DNA of 64,000 nucleotides from Rhinopomastus cyanomelas (GCA_013400115.1 VXBP01002266.1:29219-93218); one strand, 5' to 3'. Shown: positions 13,701 through 28,700, counted from the first letter of the stretch. Numbers and translations: made by a program. Notes: a model not told the origin generated them from the letters alone.

Positions 13701-16700
13701 CCTTGGCCACAAGAGCACACTGCTGGCTCATGGTCATCCTGGTGTTCACCAGGACCCCCAGGTCCCTTTCTCCTAAACTAGTCTCCAACAGGCCAGTCCC
13801 CAGCCTATACTGGCACCTGGGGTTGGAAGGAAGGATTAGGTCTTGTGTAAAGACTGAGATTGCTCAGGCGAAGGACTTCAGGGTTTGACTCCTCCTCCTT
13901 TTCCATTGCATGAATAATCGTAGCATCACTGTAACGGCAAATCAAACCGCCTGTGTACAGCTATACTGGCAGCAAATTGTCTGGATCTTCAGGCACATCC
14001 TTGATTCCTATTTCCATGCTTTACGATTAGACCTTTTTATATACTAATCGGTGTATATTCTTTCTAAGCAGAGCCTACCACTTGATGAAGGAGTAAAAAA
14101 AAGCAGCGAGGACAAGTACAGTGGGGTGTTCAAAGTGATGTGCTTATGTGTTGCCTATTCTGCTACCATTGGAGGGCTGACCACAATCACAGGAACGTCA
14201 ACTAACCTGATTTTTACGGAGCACTTCAACTCGTAAGAGACTGCCCTAAATTGTTTGTACTTGCCTTCATCTAGAATTCTGTCTTTCTGGAGCTCTCACA
14301 CAGCGTCTTTCAAACGTCTTACAGACCTTACCCCTTGGCTTCATTTGACATTATTACTTTATTTTCATCATTTCTTGGTTAAAAAGAAATTGCACTTTGC
14401 CTAACTCAAACCACAAGGCTGCAAACGAACAACCAACACAGGGAATGAGACTACCTGTCTTTGGCTGAGTAGCAGCTCACTCTTTGAGTAGCTGTGTGGA
14501 TACAGATGGGTTTATCTGAGGAAGAAGACACGAGCGTGAGTATGGCAGACACTGTCTGAGTACAGCAGGAGCTAAGTTCAGGTAGGCATGGCAAAGAGCA
14601 TCAGGAGACGCTCAGGATGCTAAGTACGCTGTTGAAATGAGGAAGTTTGTTCTGCTAATGGGAGAAAAAGAAAACCATTTCAAACCAGTCCAAAACTTTA
14701 TGTTCAGTGGAACACTCTCTTTTGGGGTTATTTAGAATATGCCTTAATATTCCTTTTCTAAGTGAAACTGCCTTGTAAAGAAAATTCCAAAGCTTTTGAA
14801 AACTGAGCAGTTCTTGTTGATTTTTTCCCCTTCTGCAAACTCCTCATCAACAGAAGTATGACTGTTGTAATTGTAAAACAGGATGAAATGAAGCACCGTT
14901 CTTTCGTTCTGTATTGCACACAGCAGAATGGTGAAAGACTAGTAATTGACAGATTTTCTTCCAACCTGTGGAAGAAAATGGGTGGAATTTGGCTTCAGCG
15001 TGCTGCTAAGGAGAACGTCAGTTTAAATCAGCCGGTGCTAGAACAGCAACAATGGAAACAGTATGGAAGTCATGAGAGGGCCTGTTATTGGGGCCAAAGA
15101 ACCACAGACAGCACATTATGCCACTGTAAGTCCTTCAGAGTTAAGATTTTAGACATAGAGGCATTTCTGGTTCAAGCAGGCTTCACACTGAGGAGCCTGA
15201 AAGAATTCAATACTGATTACTAGGGGTAAGAGCTGTTCCTGCTCATGTCTCTGAAGCTGTAGAGAACTTGCACAAAACTGGCCTGCAGCTGATTTTTCAG
15301 TTTGCCTTAGCTGTTAACAATCTCTTCAAGAATGGATAACCAGATTTTGTGTTTTCCCTGGGTCCCTCTGCTGGGAGCATGGCCATACGTAGAGCACTGC
15401 AAGGGCAATCAGTGCCCACCAGGATTTTGTTTAATCTTTACACAACCACTGAGCCTAATCCTTAACTTAAACTGAATCCACCACCTAACTGTGCAAATAC
15501 TTTTATCTCTAACTGTCCTGCTCCTCTTCTCCTTAGTGTGTATTTATGTCGTGTCTGAAGTGGGAATTGACCTTTTAGCACGACTTGGACATACTTGCAG
15601 TCCACCCTCCAGTATCATAAGCACCTGAAGCAGAGTAATTCAGCAAGAGAGCTGTACATCCATAATACAGTGTCTAGACAATATCCAAATGAAAAAATGA
15701 AAGCAGAAAAAGAATTGGCTATCGTACTGAGGAGCTGTGCAACCAGCCAGTAGACCAAGCAGTAGTATGGCCACCACCACCCATAACATGCCCAGAAGCC
15801 TTTACTGGCCAGGGCAGAATCAGTGGGGATGCACTGTCACTTCTCCCTGGAACAGATCCTCAGTGATGCCAGGTTCCTTTCTTATGACCCCCTGTTCTCT
15901 CCTTTAGTATGCCACTCCTTTTTGTACTGGTATTTTTCCTCTTGAATTCCTCTGGTTTCTGCAGATCCCTGTGTCAGTGACCTCCCATCTGCACTTTGAC
16001 CTATCTAACCCTACACAGCTCTGCTTCTACAGACTCTCTCATAGCTCTTTCCCACACAAAGCAGTTTCTTCAGCACTCCAAGCCAAGGAGCATACTAAAG
16101 ACAGGCCATGGATCCTTGGAGCACAAGCAGCTGGCTGCACCCTAGGGCAAGCAGAAGGCTATGGAGAGATTAGAGACAAAGGGTTACTAGCGAGCACTGT
16201 AGCACAGAGAAAACAGATCTCCCAAGCTTGAAGAAGAGTAAATCACACAATGAAAATCCTGGCTCTCCATTCAGGCTCACTGACAGGTTACTCTGTTCCT
16301 CAATCTTGTTGTTGTAGCTGACTTTGACCTTCCAACATGAAGAATCAAACTTTGCTAACATGACGTAATTTTCAACCTCAGCAACCTTTCAAAAACCACA
16401 ACAAGGAAAAACCTGATCCAGGTTTGGTCTGTGTTGATATCTGTAGTCATTTTGCCTCACCTGGAGGCATTTTGTTGCTGCTGACACTGAATCACTTTAA
16501 AATGAGTATTCTTAAAATCCATCAAAGTTTTTCATTTTCCAAAGAAAATAGGTGATAAAAATAAACAGTTGACTGTGTCCTGTCCATCCTTTCCTCAGGC
16601 ATGACCCACAGTAGATAAAGCAGCAAGAGCAGATACATATATCTGCACTATATCATAGATAATTTTTAAAAAAAAATTAAAATCCAATCTCCCTGAGGAA

Positions 16701-19700
16701 TAGTTGCTCTGGAGATGAATCCTAGAAGCATAGAATCTTTAGAGATTGGAAGGGACCTGGAAAGATCCAGGTGGGTTTTAAACATCTCCAGTGAAGGAGA
16801 TTCCACAACCTCCCTGGGCAGCCTGTGCCAGTGCTCTGTCCCCCTCACCATGAAGAAGTTCCTTCTCAGGTTGATGTGGAACCTCCTATGTTCCAGCTCA
16901 CACCCATTGCCCCCTGTCCTATCACTAGATGACACCAAGAACAACCCAGTTCCATCCTCCTGACACCCACCCCTCAAATATTTATAGACATTAATGAGGT
17001 CACCCCTCAGTCTCCTCTTCTCCAAGCTAAAGAGACCCAGCTCCCTCAGCCTCTCCCCTTAAGGGAGAGTACTTAATTTTAATAGTAAGTTAAAGACACT
17101 ACTGGAAATACTGATGTATGTATCCAGCCCTACACAAACTTACTGTGAAGTCTGACCACCATAAATCAGACATTTGTACCAGAATTGACTTTTCAGTATG
17201 AGGTTGTCAAGAGCTTGTTTCATTGTTCTGTAAGGAATTACTGCCCATAATTCAGGCAAGATCATAAATACTTTAGCAAGTGGTGAAACGCTAAGTCATC
17301 GCTGTGCTCATGTCAGTTTTCCCCTACACTGGAATTTGCACATTCAGAAGCTGATGCAATAAAATCTGAATAGCCATGGGATCAGTAATTTATACATAAC
17401 AGCTCAATGTCCTTTCTTGTTCCACTGGCTCATTACTACACAGAGCATCACCTCAAGGAGTGGACAGGAGTTTTGGTTCAGTCCCATCTGGGACTTTAGT
17501 TGCAGTGTATGTAAGCATCATGACAAACATAGATCAAGACTAAAGTTTGCACAATAGGTAAGAAGAATAATCACTTACTACCTCTAAGACATATGTGACC
17601 AACTGAATTCCTTTTCTTCTAGCAAGGCTTGAAACACAAAATCCTGGCTAATCACTGGAAAGAATCATTCGAGTCTCCGTGATTTCCCTTCCACCTGTTT
17701 TTTTGCATCAGGGAGGAAGGCTGTTCAAGGAGACTATAATTTTCTCACTTCTAGCATTAAAAGCTTTCTGTAGCTGGGGGAGCTCAAAGGAAGAATGACT
17801 CGTGTTCATAAAGTAAATTGGAAAAGAGAACTCATTTACCTGGCCTTTTGGCCTCTCTGGCATCTATCTAATTCAACAGTAAATGAATGTCTTTCAGAAA
17901 ATCAAAGGCCATTTCTCCTTTTCTTAACTGCATGGGGCAGGGAGACCTCTGGTTGAATGGCCCTCATCTATAAACTGTAAATTAAGACAGCTGCAAAGAG
18001 AGAAGCTGACTGGAGAGACAATCCACCTCACAAATGAACACTCTTGCCTTTCCTGGAAATTATTAATAATAATTTTGCCCTTAATCAGTTTTGAATCCTT
18101 TATCGAACCACAAAAACAACAGGTCTCAGTGTTGTTTCCACTGTTGTCTTCTAAATTCGTTGGAGCTTGTTCATTTGAGCCTATTTTCTTCTGCCAAAGT
18201 CTCTTCTCAAACAACTGCTTTTCTTGTAGTCCTAATGGCCCTTAATGCTGCGTCTGAGCGGCCCTTCCTTGCCGGCTGAACTCAATTCAGACCTGCCTAG
18301 GTCTGAGCCAGATGCCCAGATCTGTTGCAGGTTCAGGGCTCCAACCACTGGCACAGCTGTTTCCTATAGTGGTCATGATGACAGTCAGGAACAGGATGGG
18401 ATGATGAGGGAAGAGGGCACCAGAGGTCACCTCATGCTGAAATCAGCTCCTCGCCAGAAAACCCTCTCTTGCAACAGGGCTTTCTGGCTCTTCTCACAAG
18501 TCTTCATTCCTTTGCAAAGTTCAACTGAGCAGTTTTTTTACCTTTATCCAGACGTTACCCAGGTTGTCAGTGCATCAATTTTGGATCCTGGTTTGTCCTT
18601 TCCATCCCCATCACAGTTAGTATTCTGCTGCTTTCCTGGGTCTGGCTACAGTGGCTTTTCCTTGGGTTTGAGTAAGTAACTGTTGTAATTGATGAAACTA
18701 AAGGCTGAATATATGAGATACTTTGTACCAGGAGTAAATATTGTGTCTAAGTTTAACGGGGTCAATAGGAAGATAATACAGTAGCAGCCATTCATTGTCC
18801 ACGATGAGTGTGGCTGAGTTTCTGAATGGGATGAGAATTTTCTAATACAGGGATCCATGACTCCTCAGCCCAGTGTGACCTGTCCATTCCCGTTGTGCAG
18901 ACACACATCATCGTTAAACAGTGCATGTGTGAGAGAATAATACAGAAATGTTACACATTTGGTCCAGAACTGGAAGATTTATGTGCAGTTAGGATTTGAC
19001 TCGAAGGCTTGAGCAGTGTTTGTGCTATAAGCAGATGACTATATTTGTAAGTGTGAAGAAGAATCTTCCACTTTTCCAAAATTTCTATGTGGTGGTGTGG
19101 GTGGGAGTGGGGGTGGGCTGATATGTGTTTTCCTCAGAGCTTGTGCTTTTAAAGTTTTGGAGAGGACAATGCTTCTTTTAGGCTGATCCTTTTCAAAGCT
19201 TTGTTCTCCCCAAGTTCACTAACATCTGCAGAGACAGCAATGGGGACGCATGTCTTTGACAATTACATAGCTGCTTATTGTGCAGAAGATGGAGAGTGAG
19301 TCTGCCTGCTCTTAAGAAGACTCAGAATCATCCCACACTTACTGTTCTATATATCTGAACATGTATTATTTCATTTTTTTTATTGTCCCAATAATGTTCT
19401 TTTTCATGTTGTGTAATGGTCTTATCCAAAACTAACACCAACTTGGAGCAAAGTCTGCTGATGGGTATCCAGGCTACTCCTGTGGTACAAACAAGATAAG
19501 GCAAAGTCATAGATGACTTTCATTACATGGCCAGATCATGTATTGGATTGTTTCATTTAGTTTCCTTGATTATTCATCCTTCCTGGGCAAATGAGTTAGT
19601 CAACAACAGGACACGTTTTGTTGCTGCCTTCGTCAAACTCCCGCTGGGCTTTGTCACCTAATTCCAATAGACTCGGTTTGGGGTGTGGTAATGAAACGGG

Positions 19701-22700
19701 AGAAGTGGCCATCATTAAGAGAAAATTTCACGTTTGCAAAGTGCTGGTAATGCTGGACTTTATTTTCTGTGCACACAGTTATTTCACTGTTCAATATCAC
19801 ACATTCACATTCCAGTTTCAAAAACATGTTCAAGTGTGGCAAGAAGAAAACAGCTAGAGAAAAGGCCTCAGCACAGGTGATTCAGGATGAGTACAAGAAG
19901 CTCGGCCCAATAAGGTATGTCTAACTACAAAACTTCAAACAAGAGTGAGTAAATCCAGGTGTGACTTCAGGAGAATGTACAACCCATTCTGTGTCCACTG
20001 CAGCTACCCTGAAACTGTTACACTGGTCCTCTTCGTGCTAATGACCCTGCTGTGGTTCACCAGAGAGCCTGGCTTCATCCCTGGGTGGTCTTCACTTTTC
20101 CCAAAGTAAGTAGCCTTTTTGTACACCAGCAAGAACTTTTCTTCTCAATTAAAAAGCAACCCAAACCAAACATTCAATTGTTGAGAAATATTCCAGGCTG
20201 AAGTTGTTGAAAACATTTGTAGCGCGTAAAGAGTCGATAAACTCCAGCAATGTCATGGACGTGTGTGTGCTGTATCTGAAGCGTGTCAAACCCATTACAG
20301 GAACAACTACATCGAGAGCACACCTGGGTTTTACACGTGATCCAGATGGGCAGAATACTCAAGGGTTGAAATTGCTGTATCCTCCCTTCTCATCAAATTG
20401 GCAATTTCAAGAATAAGTCTTTGATTAGAACTTCTTTATCTGGTGGCTTTAGAGGGAAGCACGCCTCCATGCACGCAGGCAAGCACCTTCTACTTTGGCA
20501 GGCCTACTTAATGGTAACTTTCTGTTCATAAATAACTCTCAATGTCACAGTGCAACCGACCACCAAAAAGCCAGGAACCATTCAGGAACTACGACAACAT
20601 TTGCCTTCTGCTGTGGCTTGGTCATGCAGTCCTTTCCCAAAATCACCTTGACTTCTTTCCCTGAAACGTCACTTTTGCAAGAATTTATGATCCTGCAATA
20701 TCTCCTGTCGTCTCACTGTAATTAATTTCTATTCTTGTGAGGTAAAGGTCTGAGTTTGAGTCTGTAGTACTGGGCAGTAGTTGCAGGGTTAGGAGGAGCA
20801 GCACTTTGTGTTCTTTAGGTCCCTCTGGATTTAGCATTCATTCCTGGGCAGGTCAAAGGCAAGTGCAGCTTGGATGGTAGTTTTCTGTTGTGTTTTCCTG
20901 CGTGTCCTACTTGACCTGTGAACATGCATCCATCGTGTCTCCTCTCTTTAAACAAACTCCCACCATTCGCACCCTCACACGCTCCCCACAGTGCTCTGCC
21001 AAAGCCACTTAGGAGACAGCCAAAGGAAGAACTGTAGCCCTTTGAAGATTCGAAGTGCAAAGCAAAGTTATTTTGCATTTAAATAGCTTTCAAATGTGTA
21101 TTAAAAATTGGCTTTAAATATTTTCTTTTTCAACTATAACAAAAATTGAAAAAGAACTTTTTTTCCCTTAAAATATTGATCATTGTCTCATATGAAACCG
21201 TATCCTTGAAGGGCTTTTGGAGTGTTGACATAAGCTAGCTATGCAATCAGGCTGGCTTTGCTTCTCTTTCTGCTCCGTATTAACATCCAGTGCTCATTAA
21301 ACACCATTTAATGAGATAACATCTGACACCAAGAAACAGACACGGTAAACAGCCTTTCAAACATGGAAATAATGGCTCAGATGAATGACTTCATTCCAGA
21401 GATCCACGGTTTCCTATGTGAAGTTGTCTGCTTCCTGTTGCCTAAGAGTTTTCTTCACTGTCAGATTAAAACAGAGTTTTCTCATAATAAGTGTAGTTAG
21501 AGGTTCTGCATGGGATGGGTTCTTTGTGGGTGCCCTCTAATGTTTTCCTTGGAAGGAGACTCAAGCATGTGCTGTGTCACATTAGGCCGAACCACGTTAT
21601 GATTTGGGGGAGGTAAATTGAAGAGAAACAAAGCTTGTACTGCTCCCTAACAAAACCTTTAGGGGAAAGAAAGATTTCTTACTCCTGGGGACTATTTCTG
21701 CATAGCTTTTGTGTATCTGTCAACAGCATCACCAGGCATGAACACAGGCAATTCATACCCCCTCTACTCTGCCCTGGTGAGACCACATCTGGAGTATTGT
21801 GTCCAGTTCTGGGCTCCTCAGTTCAAGAGGGATGTGGAGCTGCTGGAGAGAGTTCAGCGTAGGGCAACGAGGATGATGAAGGAGGTGGAGCACCTCCCTT
21901 ATGAGGAGAGGCTGAGGGAGTTGGGTCTCTTTAGCTTGGAGAAGAGAAGACTGAGGGGTGACCTCATTAATGTCTATAAATATTTGAGAGGTGGGTGTCA
22001 GGAGGATGGAGCCAGGCTCTTCTCAGTGTCATCTAGTGATAGGATGAGGGGCAGTGGTTGCAAGCTGGAACATAGGAGATTCCACATCAACCTGAGAAGG
22101 AACTTCTTCCCAGTGAAGGTGACAGAGCACTGGAACAGGCTGCCCAGGGGCGTTGTGGAGTCTCCTTAACTGGAGATGTTTAAAACCCGCCTGGATGTGT
22201 TCCTGTGTGACTTGGTCTGGGTGATCCTGCTGTGTCAGGGGGATTGGACTGGATGATCTTTCGAGGTCCCTTATGATTCTATGATTTTTCACTTTTCTGA
22301 GCAGTGAAATTTATCAGCCAAGCTACGTAAGTAGGGCAAGGAGCCAGCGCAGGTTCAGCAGGGAGTAGTCACAAGCCATCTTCTTTAAAGAAAACCAACA
22401 GGAAAAGGTACTCAGACCCTGGGAACCGTGATCGTGTCAATGGTTACACGGCGTTCATCACGGTGATGCCCAAGAAGCTCCCAGCAGTACATGAACTGTG
22501 CCTTGCTTCTCCCATACACTCATTCCCTAACGTCTCTGCGTACACTTCAGTGTTTTGCATTTAAGGATGCTGACTGCCACAAGCACAATTTCTCCAAGTT
22601 TGTGTTACAGGAAACAACTGTAAGGAAATAGTCTCTGCCCTTCATAAGGACAGTGCTCTGTCCTTATGAAAAGCCACAGTGTTAGAGCTGTAAGTAACCT

Positions 22701-25700
22701 CAAGACACTCCCAGACCAGTGAGTGTGTCCTATTAGGTAGGAAACACACCACTCGAAGGGTCTTACACCAGATGGGGCTGTCAGTCCAGAACAATGGCAT
22801 TGTTCTCTGTATTAAACTCTGTACATCTTCATTGCATTAGAACATGAATTTGCAGAAAGCAGCCAGGCCTGATTTCAGGGTGGCAAAGCAGAGCATCCTC
22901 AGATTTGTTGATAGTCTATCCCGGTGCATGATCATCTCTGCTGTCAAAGTAAACAAGTCGTCCAACTTGCGCTTTGTTTTCTGTCTGAATAGAGCTTCCA
23001 GCCATCTGGTTTTGTCTTCCCCTGCTGGATTAAAATCTTCTTTCTCTGTGATAGGTGCTTTAAGGATATTTCCCTGTTGCAAATGACACAGTGCAATTAT
23101 AAGCTTTGTTTTGACAAACTGAACGGAATGGTCAAAGTTTTGCTTCAAGAAACAAAGTCCTATCGCTCTCACCACCCATGTTCATATACTCAGCACCTTG
23201 TGTGCATCCTCACAAGTTACTGAGGATCCCTTTATAACAGAGGTAATGATGATTTTTTAATCCCAGCAGTAACACTGGTATTTAATGATTGTACCTCCTC
23301 ACCTTCTAAGGGCTACTTTTGAAATGCCAGCCAATTTTTAATCCCCATTTCTGCTGTATCGGTATTGGGTAGAGCTGGTTTTTAAGCAGCACTGTCAGAT
23401 GCCTTTCAAATATACATGACCTCTATGAGTTGATTTTTATTAAGAGCACATTGTAAATCTATTGCTGATCTTTTCTGTCCTGAGCTGGCCCCTGTTAGCT
23501 GCCCCTGGAGGCAGAAGCAGGATGCTTTAAGAAATGCCAGAGAACAGACAGAGAGCAGCACAGGGCACACGTGTCTGTTCGCTGCCCATCTGTTGACAGC
23601 ACAGGAGCACACGTAATTTCTGCCACAGCAGTCTCCTTCCATGTCTTGGTCTGACTCCAGGCTGTAGGGTATTAGCTTCAATTAGAGGAGCTTCAAGCTG
23701 GCCTTTGGCCAGGACTTTATGAACCTCATGTGAAACAGAAAGTTCAACGCTGTGCTGCAGCTGCCTACAGCTGATGTGCACAACGTGGGCTTCCCTCGCG
23801 CTTCCCCAGATTATTGCTTGAGTGTATTTTTAACTTTTTCTGCATGGTTTGTTCCTCTCCTTACTCTCAATTCAAGGCCACTACGTGCTTTTGCCCACAG
23901 CCCTGTTCTCCGCGTTGATCTCAGCTGGAGTCATTGTGAGGTGTCCTTAACCAACAGCTTTCATTGCTACCTTACAGGACAAGCAGATTTGAAGTGTCAT
24001 AAGCAGGTGGATGCTGTCTGTGCATTTGTCCTACAGCTTGGATAAAGAGACTTGAAAAATATTTCTCTCAAAACTTGATAATGATCAAAAAGCTCCTGTC
24101 TGCAATGGTGTCGTGCCTGTCTTCAGAATAGTACGACTAAGGGTAGGATGTTGTGTGTGGCCCAAGCAGGTCTGCTGAGAAGAGTGTTCTGCACCAGGAG
24201 AACTAACTTTTTGTCAGCAGAAATTGCACCTCCCTAGTTCCACAACAGGATGTGCAAATTTCTGTACCTGGAGAAGAACAACCTCAGTCACCAGGACACG
24301 TTGCAGGCCCCAGACTTGGAATGTAGCTTGATGGTAAAGAACCTGGAGGTCCTGGTGAACACCAAGTGGAACATGAGCCAGCAATATGCACTTTCTGCAA
24401 ATGGTGTCCTGGACTGTGTTAGGAGGAGCGTTGACAGCAGGTCAAGGCAGGTGGTCCTTCCCCTCTGCTCATCGCTGTTGAGGCCACACCTGGAGTGCTG
24501 TGTCCCACTCTGAGCTCCCCAGTACAAGACATGCACATACTGGAGAGTCCAGCAAAGGGCCACAAAGATGACACAGAGGGACTGGGCCATCTGTCCTATG
24601 AGGAGGGGCTGGGACTGTTCAGCTTGGAGAAGGGAAGGTTGCAGAAATATCTTGCTAATGTTTCAGAATACCTAGGATGGTGCAAAAAGGACACCACCAG
24701 GCTTGGAAAAAGCCAGGCTCTTCTCAGTGGTACCCAGGGACAGTACAGGAGGAGTGGAAATGAATGGAAACATAGTGGGTTCCTCCTGAACACCAAGAAA
24801 CTGTTTTTCCCTCTGGGGGTGACAAAGCACTGGCACAGGTTGCCCAGAGAAGTTGTAGATTCTCCATGCTTGGAGATACTCGAAAGTTGTCTACACATAC
24901 CCATGGGCTACTGGCTCAAGACATCTCTGCTTGAGCAGGGACGTTGGACCAGGTGACCTCCAGAGGTCCCTTCCAACCCTCACTGTTCTGTGAGGAAGTA
25001 TCTGCCTAGAACACATGAGTTATTTGCATGCCTTCCCTCCAAACTCCTAGTGAGTCCAAAAGAGTGCAGGATAAGATTCTCCAGGACGAAACCGTCTGCT
25101 CCTCAGACCCAGTGCCTTTGGTCCTAGGCTGGCAGTCATACGTGCAGACAGAGCCTTCTGCCTTAAGAAACCATAACAAAATAGGTGGTTTTTAGAAGTG
25201 TTTTCTGTGCTAGCAGACAGTAGGAAGCAGGATACAGAATGGACAGGAGAACAAACTGGGGACTGACCAGTTGGAGTGTAGTGTAGGGGAAAGGGACTTG
25301 GGGGTCCTGGTGGAGTCTCCTTCTCTGGAGATGTTCAAGACCCGACTGGACGGGTTCCTGTGTGACTTGGTTTAGGTGATCCTGCTGTGTCAGGGGGATT
25401 GGACTGGATGATCTTTCGAGGTCCCTTCCGATCCATAATGATTCTATGATTCTATGATTCTGCCCTTTTCCTGCTTAAAACTGTGATCCCTCGTCCTTGT
25501 ATTATATGGAACTTTCTAAGGTCCAGCCTAAATCTACCCTTTTCTAGCTTAAAACCATAATCCCTTGTCCTATTGTGGCATGCTCTTGTGAACAGTTCTT
25601 CCCCAGCCCTCTTAGAGGCCCCTTTCTAGTATTGGAAATTGCTACAAGGTTCTCCCTGGGGTCTCCTCTTCGGGCTGAACAACCCCAAGTCTCTCAGCCA

Positions 25701-28700
25701 GTCTTCATAAGGGAGGTACTCAGGATTTATCTTTTTCTCAGCAAACTTCTTATTCATTTGAATCACCATCATTTCTGACATACAACGGGGATATGTCACC
25801 ACCTAGAAGTGTGCAACAGAATCAGATGGTTGTGTTAAAACGCTCTTGGAGCTCAGCTTTGCACTTTACCTGATCCTGGGGGTTCTCTGTTAAAGTTAGA
25901 AGGATACTAGATCAATTTAAGAAGCACTAGTGCAAGTAGTTCTTAGGCACTGGAAATGACCAAAATAAATATGGCCCTTGTGTTTATAGAGTCATAGAAT
26001 TGTTCAGGTTGGAAAAGACTCTTCAGATCATCAAGTCCAACCATCAACCCTACTCTACAAGCTCACCCCTAAACCATATCCCCCCCACATAACATCCAAG
26101 CAACTTTTAAACACATTCAGGGACGCTGACTGAACCACCACCCTGGGCAGCCCATTCCAATGTTGGACCACGCTTTCCATGAAGAATTTTTTCCTGATGT
26201 CTAGTGTAAACCTACCCTGTTGAAGTTTGAAGGCTCTGTTGCAAATTACCTTTGAGAAGAAATCAGCACCAGCATGTCTACAATGTCCTTTCAGATAGTT
26301 GCAGAGATCAATGAGGTCTCCCCTTAGCCTTCTCTTCCTCAAACTAAATGGGGCAGTTGTTACTAAAGCTCTGCTGCCTCGTCTTAGCTACAAAAGCATC
26401 ATCCTTGGTGACCATGCACCAGGCTCTTCAGGCCTGTTAGGCTGAATCCATTACAGAGCTTATTAAAGTTATTACATTTATCACTGAACTGTGAAAATTA
26501 GTTGTGGAAGCACGAGCTATTCCCAAGCACTCCCCTCCTCCAGCTAATTTCCATCTAATTCTGACAAACAACATGTGCTTAGCCAAGACAGGTATTTACA
26601 AATGTATAGGGCTTGAATCTAATGTTTCTGCAGATGTGGTGAACTGGCCTTCGCTGGCTGCCAGGCACCTGCCCAGTCACTCTCTCACTCCCACTCCTCA
26701 ATGGGATGGGGGAGAAGCGAAGGTAAAATAGCATATGGATCAAGACGAAGACTGGGAGATTCCTTATGAGTTACCATCACAGGCAAAACAGACTTGATTT
26801 GGGGAAAATTAATTTGGTTTAACTACCAACTAAAAGTAGAGTTGGATGACAAGAGGCTAAGACAAAATCTCAAACGCATTTCCCCTTCTCCTCTTCTTTC
26901 CAGGCTCAGCTTCACTCCTTCATTCCTAACTTCACCTCTCCACTGTCCAAGTAGTGCAGAGAGTGGAGAAAGGGGGCTTGTGGTCAGTCCATAACAAGTC
27001 CTTTATGCCTCTCCATCCTCCTACTTCCTTTCTTCACGTACTCCTCCTGGCTATATATATATTTATATGAACCCTTTCTCATGAATTTCTCCCTAGGTAC
27101 AAAGGCTACGCCACGGATTCAACAACTGCCTTAGTGATAGGCATCCTATTCTTCATTATTCCAGCAAAAACATTGTCTAGGACTTCAAACGGAGAAAACA
27201 GTTGAGTATATTTTGATGGGACTGCAGCGGGTAGGGTTAAGTTGATGTTTTGAAACCATTACTGCTTATTTAAGTTGGCGTGTAAGTTTTGACACAGTAA
27301 ATTAGTCCGTTCTCATTTAATTTTTCCCCTTCAAAGTGGAATTTTCCCTGATTAAAATATATCTCTGGCGTGTCATCTTTATGTGTTTAATTCTTCTGCT
27401 TAAATCAATTACATCTGAGGGTCTGCAGAGAATGTGAGACCAGAAGTTAAACGAGTGGAAATGAAAGAGCGTTTGCTACGTGATCTGCCTCAACAGTGCA
27501 GTTTGACGGAGTCAATTGAACTCATTGGTATCCCATAACTATCTTCCACATAAGGAAGGAGGAGAGAGGGGCCAGTGCTCCACTGGTGGAAACTGTTGTA
27601 GCTTTATCATCTTCAGGCTGTGACCAGGTGTCCACCAGCTGAGGACGTGTGCTAGGAAGGTTGTTAACATCAAAGGTTCTCTTCGTGCTGCAATAATGAG
27701 AGTTGCCTTTGAATGTTTCTCAAGTATTTCCTCAGAGAGATGATATCACGATGTTTCTCAATATGCTTTTGAATGTTGGTGGAGCTTTCTCTTGTTTGTT
27801 TGTTTGACCATTTTTTCCCTGTAGCCGTTTTTGGTTACACTCCACTGATCACTTGGAAGGAGTTTCAGTCATGCATGCCCTGGGAAATCGCTATTCTGGT
27901 TGGTGGTGGCTTTGCGCTGGCAGACGGCTGCGAGGTAATGCAGTTTATGTATGAGTTACTAAACAATTAGCATGACCCATGTCGAAAGCAATTCAAGCAC
28001 GCAGTGAATTCACAGTGATTCTCTTGTTTCAGCAAGTTATTCCGTTATAAGATTGTGCACAACAAATGTAAAGAGTATGTAGGACTAGTTCAGGCTGAAG
28101 AGGAAAAGGCTCTGGGGGGACCTTACAGTGACCTTCCAAAACCTAAAAGGGGATATAAGGAGGCTGAGGAAGAACTGTTCAATAGGGCGTGTAATGCTAG
28201 GACGAGGGGGTCACAGTTTTAAGCAGGAAAAGGGTAGATTTAAGTTAGACACGAGGAAAAAGTTCTTTAATCTGAGGGTGGTGGATCACTGGATCAGGTT
28301 ACCTCGAGAGATGGTGGAGGCTCCATTCCTGGTGACATTCAAGATCAGGCTTCATGGGGCAATCTGATCTAGTGAGTGATGTCCCTGCTTGTTGCAGGGA
28401 GGTTGAACTAGACAACCTTTGGAGGTCCCTTCCAACTTCATGACTCTGTGATAATTCTATAACAATGGAGACACTGAGAAAGCAGGGTCACAAAAGACGG
28501 AGTTTGCTGTCTTCAAGGACTGTGCATGGTGATGACTACTCTTCAGTACTTAATATGAACCTGATGGTTGTAGAAATCGTACAGACACACAGTTTCCAGA
28601 GCCTTAATGTCTCACGTCACTGAGGTGCCTCCCACGTGGCGTCCGGCTGGCTACTCGCAGTAAATTGAGCAGGTTTGGTCCCAGGCTCTGCTTGGCAAAC

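Noticed and set aside
13393..13776. 127-codon open frame across the N gap
   Set aside because: Artefact: it reads through CR1 sequence and undetermined bases.
14858..15223. 121-codon open frame in intron 7
   Set aside because: No recognisable domain; lies inside an intron in the sense direction and lacks any splice signal linking it to exons 7 or 8.
21711..22169. 152-codon open frame
   Set aside because: Its sequence (CVQFWAPQFKRD, RRNFFPVKVTEHWNRLP) is the C-terminal part of CR1 ORF2, repeated at many places in the window.
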